DNA of 12,126 bases from positions 1-12,126 of the forward strand of contig JAUWTE010000042.1 of assembly GCA_030609765.1 (NCBI GenBank), read 5' to 3'. Shown here one piece after another: positions 6,182-12,126 of the stretch. The stretch is from Acidobacteriota bacterium. GTDB taxonomy: Bacteria; Acidobacteriota; UBA890. The notes beneath the pieces are model-generated. The model saw only the letters and a list, made by a program, of their open reading frames with translations. It was not told the origin of the DNA and did not search any database. Numbering within the stretch: position 1 is the stretch's first letter; every line of letters begins with the position of its first letter. A program made the translations under genes and the position numbers.

Positions 6182-7188
6182 CACCAAACGATTCGAGTGG
6201 GAGACTGACGTCTGGGCGGATCCGGCCTCGCCGTCTGCGGCGCACGCCTGCCATCCGGTCGATGGTCAGGGAAACCGCGGTGCGTGCCAACCAGCTCGTG
6301 ATGCCGCACTTCTTGCTACATCACGCTCGAGGTGAAGAGGCAATTTCCTCCATGCCTGGAATCAGTCGATTGGGCCACGACGATTTCCTGCGGCAGGTGG
6401 CCGACGACATGAAGCTCGGCATCCGGGCGGTTCTGCTATTCGGCCTGCCCGCGGAAGAGCACAAGGATGAGAACGGCAGCGGCGCGACACTCGCCGAAGA
6501 TCCGGTGCTGCGTGCCCTTTCGGCACTGCGGCGTGAGTATGACGACGAGCTGGTGATATTCACCGACGTCTGCCTGTGCGCCTACACCGATCACGGCCAC
6601 TGTGGCTTGCTGGAGAGCGGCACCGTCGCGAACGACCCGACGCTAGCGAGGCTGGCCGAGGTGGCGGTGGCACACGCTCGTGCGGGCGCTCATTTCGTTG
6701 CACCTTCCGACATGATGGATGGGCGTGTCGCGGCCATTCGTGACGCTCTCGATCGAGATGGTCTCAGCGATGTGGGGATTCTGTCTTATGCTGTGAAGTA
6801 CGCTTCCTCCTACTACGGGCCGTTCCGCGAGGCTGCTGACTCCGCACCAGGCGAGGGCGATCGTAAGGGCTACCAGATGGATCCCGGCAACGTCCGCGAA
6901 GCGTTGAAGGAAGCCGCGCTGGACGAGGCCGAGGGAGCGGACATGCTCATGGTCAAGCCCGCGCTCGCCTACTTGGATGTCATTCGTGCTGTTCGTCACA
7001 ATACCCATCTGCCGCTGGCCGCCTATAACGTTTCAGGTGAGTACTCTCAGGTGAAGGCGGCGGCCGAGAAGGGCTGGCTCGACGAGGCGAAAGTTGTTCA
7101 CGAAAACCTGCAGTCCATTCGTCGCGCCGGTGCAGACGTGATCATCTCGTACCACGCCCGTGAGGCCTTGCAGAGAGGGTGGCTGTGA
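6178..7188 (+). CDS. hemB: Porphobilinogen synthase (delta-aminolevulinic acid dehydratase)
   Basis: 336 residues. It condenses two 5-aminolevulinates to porphobilinogen. The zinc triad is DVCLCAYTDHGHCG with C132, C134 and C142, so this is the Zn2+-dependent class rather than the Asp-rich Mg2+ class. The two Schiff-base lysines are K207 in YAVKYASSYYGPFR and K260 in MLMVKPALAYLD. YQMDPGN (232-238) and NVSGEYSQVK (284-293) are also typical. The first 18 residues or so are a basic tail (GRIRPRRLRR) before the conserved RSMVRET. ATG overlaps the hemD stop (ATGA) and is backed by an extended Shine-Dalgarno. Nothing is missing. Confidence 0.97.
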   Translation: MTPNDSSGRLTSGRIRPRRLRRTPAIRSMVRETAVRANQLVMPHFLLHHARGEEAISSMPGISRLGHDDFLRQVADDMKLGIRAVLLFGLPAEEHKDENGSGATLAEDPVLRALSALRREYDDELVIFTDVCLCAYTDHGHCGLLESGTVANDPTLARLAEVAVAHARAGAHFVAPSDMMDGRVAAIRDALDRDGLSDVGILSYAVKYASSYYGPFREAADSAPGEGDRKGYQMDPGNVREALKEAALDEAEGADMLMVKPALAYLDVIRAVRHNTHLPLAAYNVSGEYSQVKAAAEKGWLDEAKVVHENLQSIRRAGADVIISYHAREALQRGWL

Positions 7189-8486
7189 GCGGCAGCGAAG
7201 CGTCCAGAGAGTGGTTCCAGCGCGCCACGCGCTGCATTCCCGGGGGAGTGAGCTCGCCGGTCCGGGCTTTCCGGGCCGTGGGTGGCGATCCGATCGTCTT
7301 CGCCGAGGGCAGCGGACCCGAGCTTACCGATGTCGATGGCCGCCGGTTTCTCGACTTCGTAGGCTCGTGGGGACCTCTGATCCTGGGCCATGCCCACCCC
7401 GAGGTGGTCGAGGCGGTCTGCGACGCCTCACGACACGGGACGACCTTCGGGGCGCCGTGCCGTGCCGAGATCGAGCTCGCCGAGCTCGTTGTGGACTCGT
7501 ATCCCGGGATCGAGGCGGTGCGCTTCGTTTCGTCGGGCACCGAGGCCACGATGAGTGCCATCCGCTTGGCGCGCGGCGTTACGGGCCGAGACCGGATCAT
7601 CAAGTTTGCCGGCTGTTATCACGGTCATTCCGATCATCTCCTGGTCGCGGCCGGTTCGGGACTGACGACCTTCGGACAACCCGATTCGGCTGGGGTGCCG
7701 GCCAACTTCGCCTCCTTGACGCAGGTTCTCGATCTCGACGACGAGGATTCTCTCGAGGTGACCTTCTCCCGAGAAGGCGATCAGATTGCTGCCGTCATCG
7801 TCGAGCCGATGCCGGCGAACCACGGCCTCCTGATCCAGCGCCGCGAGTTTCTCGAATCCTTGCGCGAGCAGACGCAGAAGCACGGTGCCCTGTTGATCTT
7901 CGATGAGGTGATCAGCGGCTTCCGCCTGGGTCCGGACGGTGCTGCCGGTCGATACGAAATCACTCCAGACCTGGTGACGTTCGGCAAGGTAATTGGCGGG
8001 GGGCTGCCGGTTGGCGCTTTCGCTGGGCGCAGGGATCTCATGGACGTTCTGGCGCCGGACGGGCCCGTCTACCAGGCCGGTACGTTGTCGGGGAATCCGG
8101 TTGCCATGGCTGCCGGACTGGCCACTCTCCGGATCCTCGAGGCCAGCGATGGTTGGCGTCAGCTCGAACGTCTCGGGCAGGCGCTCGAGGCCCGGCTGCG
8201 ACCGCTCTTGGACGCTGCGACGATGCCGGTGCAACTCGTGCGGCAGGGTTCGGTCTTCTGGCTGTGCACGCAGGGCGGCCCGGCGCCGAGGAGTCCGCGA
8301 CAGTTTGACTCCAACGGGGCGGATCGGTATCGGCAGGTATTTCACTCGCTGCTCGAGCGCAACATCTATCTGGCACCGTCGGCTTTCGAGGTCGGCTTCT
8401 TGTCTTTGGCACATCAGGAGCGCCACCTGGATGAGCTAGCTGCGGCCCTGGAAGAGGCGCTCGTGGAGGCTGACCAAAATGTCTGA
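7185..8486 (+). CDS. hemL: Glutamate-1-semialdehyde 2,1-aminomutase
   Basis: 433 residues from GTG 7185; a GTG at 7179 would add two. I prefer 7185 because GAGAGGG (7173-7179) then sits at normal distance and the start forms the GTGA overlap used elsewhere here. This PLP enzyme moves the amino group of glutamate-1-semialdehyde to give 5-aminolevulinate, the partner step to HemA. Visible: GGVSSPVRAF (20-29), the PLP-phosphate loop SSGTEATMSA (116-125, Ser116 where FVNSGTEA is usual), CYHGHSD (144-150), FDEVISGFR (239-247, Asp240), TFGKVIGGGLPVGAFAG (265-281, PLP Lys268) and YQAGTLSGNP (296-305). An intact hemL argues that the C5 route is in use, making a dead hemA surprising. The last 8 bases overlap the response regulator gene. 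Confidence 0.96.
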   Translation: MSGSEASREWFQRATRCIPGGVSSPVRAFRAVGGDPIVFAEGSGPELTDVDGRRFLDFVGSWGPLILGHAHPEVVEAVCDASRHGTTFGAPCRAEIELAELVVDSYPGIEAVRFVSSGTEATMSAIRLARGVTGRDRIIKFAGCYHGHSDHLLVAAGSGLTTFGQPDSAGVPANFASLTQVLDLDDEDSLEVTFSREGDQIAAVIVEPMPANHGLLIQRREFLESLREQTQKHGALLIFDEVISGFRLGPDGAAGRYEITPDLVTFGKVIGGGLPVGAFAGRRDLMDVLAPDGPVYQAGTLSGNPVAMAAGLATLRILEASDGWRQLERLGQALEARLRPLLDAATMPVQLVRQGSVFWLCTQGGPAPRSPRQFDSNGADRYRQVFHSLLERNIYLAPSAFEVGFLSLAHQERHLDELAAALEEALVEADQNV

Positions 8487-9207
8487 GCCCAAAGTGATCC
8501 CTCGCGTTCTCCTGGTCGAGGACGATGTCGACCTGGCGGCCAGTATCCGCGAGAACCTCGTAGCCGACGGCTACGAGGTCGAGGCGATAGGGGAGGGCAC
8601 TGAGGCCCTCGAGGTCGCACAGAACGGCGACTTCCACCTCATCGTGCTCGACGTGATCTTGCCCGGAATGGATGGATTCACGATCTGCCGCAAGCTGCGG
8701 GAGGGCGGCAACAATGTGCCGATTCTCTTCCTCACAGCTCGTGATGCACCCGCGGATCGCATCCATGGCCTCGAGGAAGGTGGAGACGACTATCTGGCCA
8801 AGCCGTTCGAGCTCCGCGAGTTCCTGCTGCGTGTGGATGCATTGTTGCGACGGCGGCTGTGGAGAGCTGGAGAGAGCGTCGAGAGCGTCGTCATTCGATT
8901 CGGAGGCAACGAGGTCGACCTGCGTTCCTACAACGCCCGTGCATGGGATGGCGCCGCGCATTTGCTGGACCACAAGGAGGCGGCCATCCTGAGCTTGCTG
9001 GCAGAGCGGGATGGCACTGTGGTCACGCGTGAGGAGATCGCCGACGCCGTTTGGGGGCACGAGGTACGCCCATCGTCGCGCGCCCTCGAGGAGCTTGTGC
9101 GCAGGCTGCGGCGTCGTTTTGAGCCGCGCCCCGATGCGCCTCGCCACCTTCATCGGATCGGCAGCATGGGATACCGATTCACGAGCGAGCCGGAAGAACA
9201 AACATGA
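8479..9207 (+). CDS. OmpR-family response regulator embedded in the heme operon
   Basis: 242 residues. The receiver domain (about 8-125) has the acidic pair D15/D16, phosphoacceptor D58 in LIVLDVILPGMDG, T86 and K108 (AKPF), a complete phosphorylation set. The C-terminal winged-helix domain (about 135-235) has EEIADAVWG, the recognition helix region SSRALEELVRRLRRRF and the final wing IGSMGYRF, typical of OmpR/PhoB. It should be a DNA-binding regulator controlled by a histidine kinase, but no kinase gene is in the window. It overlaps hemL by 8 bases (GGAGG inside hemL serves as ribosome site) and hemE by ATGA, so it is co-expressed with heme enzymes. Feedback or redox/iron control of the operon is an attractive inference; targets are unknown. 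Confidence 0.95.
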   Translation: MSEPKVIPRVLLVEDDVDLAASIRENLVADGYEVEAIGEGTEALEVAQNGDFHLIVLDVILPGMDGFTICRKLREGGNNVPILFLTARDAPADRIHGLEEGGDDYLAKPFELREFLLRVDALLRRRLWRAGESVESVVIRFGGNEVDLRSYNARAWDGAAHLLDHKEAAILSLLAERDGTVVTREEIADAVWGHEVRPSSRALEELVRRLRRRFEPRPDAPRHLHRIGSMGYRFTSEPEEQT

Positions 9208-10226
9208 ACCAGCTTCTAATGCGGGCATTGCGCGGCGAGCCGACTGAGCGCCGACCCCTATGGATCATGCGCCAGGCGGGCAGGTATTTGCCCGAGTACC
9301 GGGCACTGCGTCGCCGGCTCAGCTTTGTCGAGCTCTGCTCGCGGCCCGCAGAGGCCGCCGAAGTGACGATGATGCCGCTGCGACGCTTTCCTCTCGATGC
9401 GGCAATTGTCTTCGCCGACATCATGAGTCCCGTCGCGGCGCTGGGCATCGACGTCGATTTCGCCCCAGGGCCCGTGATCGAGAACCCGCTACGGTCTGTG
9501 GCCGACATCGAGGGGCTCCCCGACCCACCCAGTGAGGCAATCGCTCCCGAGGTCATCGAGACGCTCGAGCGAGTGAAAGCGGAGCTCAGCGATGACGTCG
9601 CACTCTTGGGGTTTTCAGCCGGTCCCTGGACCCTCGCTGCGTATCTGGTCGAGGGGCATGGCAAGCGCGGCTTCCCGGCGCTGCGCAGCATGGCCTTTCG
9701 TGATCCGGAATTGCTCGACAACCTGCTGGGCCGCCTTGTGAAGCTCTCCGCGAAATACCTGGTGGCTCAGGCGCGGGCAGGCGCAGACGCCGTGCAGGTG
9801 TTCGAGACGTGGTCTGGATTGCTCTCCGCGGGCGATTGGAATCGGATCGTCAAACCTCATCTGCGGGCATTGCTCGACGCGGTGAGCGAGGCCGGGGTGC
9901 CGCGCATTCTCTTCGTGCAAGAGGCGCCCCACTTGGTTGAAGAGACTCTGGACCTTCCCGCCGATGGCTTCTCGTTCGACTGGCGCATCGATCTGAAGAG
10001 CGTAAGGGAGCGTATCCCGGCCACGACGGCGATTCAGGGGAACATCGACCCCGCGATTCTTCTCGCGGGCCCGCAGGCGACCACCGCTGCCGCCACGGAG
10101 CTCCTGCAGCAGGTTCCGGCCACGGGCCACATCGTCAATCTGGGGCATGGGATTCTGCCGACCACGCCGATAGCGAGCGTTGAGGCGCTCGTTGAAGTTG
10201 TGCGCCGATCAGGAGATGGATGTTGA
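9204..10226 (+). CDS. hemE: Uroporphyrinogen decarboxylase
   Basis: 340 residues, standard length. It removes four carboxyl groups from uroporphyrinogen III to give coproporphyrinogen III, with no cofactor. Signatures: WIMRQAGRYLPEYR (20-33) with the substrate-binding arginines R23 and R27, the catalytic Asp72 in FADIMSP, GFSAGPWTLA (136-145), VFETWSGLLS (199-208), GNIDP (279-283) and NLGHGI (312-317, conserved His315). The ATG overlaps the response regulator stop as ATGA, with a weak GGAAG upstream, so coupling is likely. No anomalies seen. Confidence 0.97.
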   Translation: MNQLLMRALRGEPTERRPLWIMRQAGRYLPEYRALRRRLSFVELCSRPAEAAEVTMMPLRRFPLDAAIVFADIMSPVAALGIDVDFAPGPVIENPLRSVADIEGLPDPPSEAIAPEVIETLERVKAELSDDVALLGFSAGPWTLAAYLVEGHGKRGFPALRSMAFRDPELLDNLLGRLVKLSAKYLVAQARAGADAVQVFETWSGLLSAGDWNRIVKPHLRALLDAVSEAGVPRILFVQEAPHLVEETLDLPADGFSFDWRIDLKSVRERIPATTAIQGNIDPAILLAGPQATTAAATELLQQVPATGHIVNLGHGILPTTPIASVEALVEVVRRSGDGC

Positions 10227-11653
10227 GCGACCGATCGCAGTTCAGCCCGGGCGCAGATGAGCGACCGGTTGCCCGCGAGGTTACCGCGGATCTGCTGGCC
10301 CGTTACGACCTCCCGGGGCCGCGCTACACGAGCTATCCGACCGCCGTGGAGTTCGACGATAGCATCACCCCGGATGCCTACGAGACCCTACTCGCGGAGG
10401 CGAATCGTTTGCCGGGCGACCCACTCTCCGTCTACATCCACCTGCCTTTCTGCGAAGAGCGCTGCTTGTTCTGTGGCTGCCACGTTATTGCCACGATGCA
10501 GCGTGAGCGCACCCTTCCGTACCTCGATTGGCTGCGCCGCGAGATCAGCCTCGTCGCAGAGCGTCTGCCCGACCGCCGCGGCATTGCGCAGCTGCATCTC
10601 GGCGGAGGAACCCCCACGTATCATCCGCCCGAGGAGCTTGCCTCCCTCCTGGAGTTCTTCTTTGGTCACTTCCAGGTTGTCGAGGGCGCCGAGCTCGCTA
10701 TCGAGGTCGACCCACGGGTGACGACCGTCGAGCATCTCGAGGTGCTCGCCGGGCACGGCTTCAACCGCATCTCGGTCGGCGTGCAGGACTTCACCCCGCG
10801 GGTGCAAAAGACCATTCGGCGCGAGCAGTCACTGGAGGAAACCGTCCACCTGATCGAAAACTCCCGGCGACTCGGCTTCCGCGGCATCAACGTCGATCTG
10901 ATCTATGGGCTACCGCACCAGGATCCGGCCTCCTTCGAGCGTACTGTCGAGCAGGTCATCGATATCGGTGTCGACCGGGCGGCAGTCTACTCGTTTGCCT
11001 ATGTGCCCTGGATTCGTGGTCACCAAACCCAGATTCCGAAGGAGGCGTTACCTAGCCGTGACGTCAAATTCGAGCTCTACGGGATCGCGCGCGAGCGCTT
11101 TTTGTCGGCGGGCTATGAGCCCATCGGGATGGACCATTTCGCTGCGCCGGACGACGAGCTGACCCGTGCCCGGCGTGAGCATCGCCTGCGCCGCAACTTC
11201 CAGGGCTACACGGTGATTCCGGCACCTGACGTGGTCGGTCTAGGAGTCTCTGCCATCGGGGACGTTCGAGGTGCCTACGTGCAGAACGTCAAGAAGCTCT
11301 CCGAATACCAGAATCTGATCGAGGCCGGGCGGCTGCCCGTGGCACGCGGCGTCGCGCGTAACGACGATGACGAGATCCGGCGCCACGTCATCCACGAACT
11401 GATGTGCAATTTTCGCGTCGACATCTCGGCGGTGCAGGAGAGATACGAAATCGACTTCCGCGACTACTTCGCACCGGACCTCGAGGAGCTGCGTGTTCAC
11501 GAGATCGAAGGGATGGTGCGACTGGACAACGGATGTATCGAAGCTACTGCCGTCGGAGAGCTTTTCGTCCGCAACCTCGCTCTCTGCTTCGATCGCTACT
11601 GGCGAGAAAAGCACAAAGACAACGATGGCAAGGTCTTCAGCCGCACGGTATGA
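10220..11653 (+). CDS. hemN: Oxygen-independent coproporphyrinogen III dehydrogenase (radical SAM)
   Basis: 477 residues, close to E. coli HemN. It decarboxylates two propionates of coproporphyrinogen III to vinyls using SAM and a [4Fe-4S] cluster, without O2. The cluster motif is CEERCLFCGC (C78, C82, C85 and the HemN-type fourth Cys, C87). PRYTSYPTAVEF (34-45), GGGTPTY (128-134), EVDPR (162-166), VGVQDF (186-191), NVDLIYGLP (224-232), GMDHFA (303-308) and RNFQGYT (325-331) separate true HemN from HemW or HutW, which lack the last two. ATG 10220 overlaps hemE by 7 bases; AGGAG (10211-10215) is 4 bases away, so the TTG at 10223 is an alternative start. It is the last gene of the overlapping run; a 67-base gap follows. 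Confidence 0.97.
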   Translation: MLSDRSQFSPGADERPVAREVTADLLARYDLPGPRYTSYPTAVEFDDSITPDAYETLLAEANRLPGDPLSVYIHLPFCEERCLFCGCHVIATMQRERTLPYLDWLRREISLVAERLPDRRGIAQLHLGGGTPTYHPPEELASLLEFFFGHFQVVEGAELAIEVDPRVTTVEHLEVLAGHGFNRISVGVQDFTPRVQKTIRREQSLEETVHLIENSRRLGFRGINVDLIYGLPHQDPASFERTVEQVIDIGVDRAAVYSFAYVPWIRGHQTQIPKEALPSRDVKFELYGIARERFLSAGYEPIGMDHFAAPDDELTRARREHRLRRNFQGYTVIPAPDVVGLGVSAIGDVRGAYVQNVKKLSEYQNLIEAGRLPVARGVARNDDDEIRRHVIHELMCNFRVDISAVQERYEIDFRDYFAPDLEELRVHEIEGMVRLDNGCIEATAVGELFVRNLALCFDRYWREKHKDNDGKVFSRTV

Positions 11654-11720
11654 GCCCGCGCCCGCGCTCGCATTCCCTGGCACGATTCTACTGATCCCCC
11701 CCGACGAACCACGATGAGAA

Positions 11721-12126
11721 ATGCAGTCTAAGCGGCTGGTTGTAGTTGGCGCCGGAATCTCCGGACTCGCGGCCGCGCACGCCGCGGCTCGCACCGCTGC
11801 CGAGAAGGAGCTCAGCCTCGAGGTCCTGGTGCTCGAGAAGGAGGGCCAGGCGGGAGGCAAGGCGCTGAGCTTGCAGCGCGAGGGCTGGCTGATTGAGGCC
11901 GGCCCAGGCACTTTTCTCGACAACGAGCCGGAATTCCAGGATCTGCTCGCGGAGGCGGGCCTCGCCGACGAGCGGATCTCGGCTGACAGCGCTTCGAAGC
12001 ACCGCTTCCTGTACCGCGGCCGGCAACTGTGCGAGATTCCGGCCCACCCATTGCGCTTTGCCGCCTCGGGGTTGCTTGGCCCTTCGGGGCTGCTACGCAT
12101 GGCGATGGAGCCGTTCATCCCGAAGC
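11721..12126 (+). CDS. hemG: FAD-dependent protoporphyrinogen oxidase, HemY-type (3' end outside window)
   Basis: 135 residues are visible before the window ends. They show an N-terminal Rossmann FAD site, VVGAGISGLAAAH (8-20), the acidic end of beta-2 in LVLEKEGQAGGKA (37-49, E39, GG 45-46), EAGPGTFL (59-66) and KHRFLYRGRQLCEIPAHP (93-110), the region typical of oxygen-dependent protoporphyrinogen/coproporphyrinogen oxidases. Other amine-oxidase-fold flavoproteins are less likely given the last segment and the location. It would complete protoporphyrin IX formation for HemH. The ATG at 11721 is forced: the frame has TGA at 11715-11717, and the ATG at 11714 hits a stop after five codons. The ribosome site is weak. 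The 67 bases after hemN show no clear promoter or terminator. Confidence 0.9.
   Translation, partial: MQSKRLVVVGAGISGLAAAHAAARTAAEKELSLEVLVLEKEGQAGGKALSLQREGWLIEAGPGTFLDNEPEFQDLLAEAGLADERISADSASKHRFLYRGRQLCEIPAHPLRFAASGLLGPSGLLRMAMEPFIPK

Noticed and set aside
7428..8426. Long antisense ORF opposite hemL, 332 codons
   Set aside because: A mirror of hemL codon bias in GC-rich DNA; no recognisable motifs, and hemL is unambiguous.
8038..9228. 396-codon antisense ORF across hemL and the response regulator
   Set aside because: Spans two confidently assigned genes on the other strand; Arg/Pro/Ala-rich composition typical of a shadow frame.
11240..12118. 292-codon antisense ORF across the end of hemN and the oxidase gene
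   Set aside because: Ser/Arg/Ala-rich shadow of two real genes with no domain signature.

Overview
The window carries an almost complete protoporphyrin/heme biosynthesis cluster from a GC-rich, free-living-type bacterium. It uses the C5 (glutamyl-tRNA) route: hemA and hemL are present and ALA synthase is not. Codon choice, the dense 4-base start/stop overlaps and the gene mix would fit an Acidobacteriota- or Myxococcota/Deltaproteobacteria-like lineage. The sequence alone does not settle the phylum, and that placement is an inference.

Layout. Positions 1-296 (minus) hold the 5' part of a small DUF2178-like membrane protein with a clear sigma70-type promoter (354-382) overlapped by a 19-bp perfect palindrome. 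Positions 462-1724 (minus) encode a spore-photoproduct-lyase-family radical SAM protein, divergent from the heme genes. From 1868 everything reads rightward: hemH; a 179-bp non-coding element that is one long imperfect palindrome (2853-3031); hemA, interrupted by an in-frame TGA; hemC; hemD; hemB; hemL; an OmpR-family response regulator; hemE; hemN; and the start of a FAD-dependent protoporphyrinogen oxidase gene cut by the window end.

How it works together. HemA and HemL make 5-aminolevulinate. HemB, HemC and HemD turn it into uroporphyrinogen III, and HemE makes coproporphyrinogen III. HemN (oxygen-independent) and the oxidase make protoporphyrin IX, and HemH inserts iron. hemA to hemN overlap by 4, 4, 4, 4, 8, 4 and 7 bases, so they are very probably one translationally coupled transcript. 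The response regulator sits inside this chain with no kinase gene in the window.

Most worth a second look: the TGA at codon 143 of hemA, at a position where the family usually has Arg (one C-to-T change from CGA); the long palindrome between hemH and hemA; the embedded response regulator; and the 19-bp operator-like palindrome. I saw no tRNA, rRNA, CRISPR array, insertion sequence or transposase gene.
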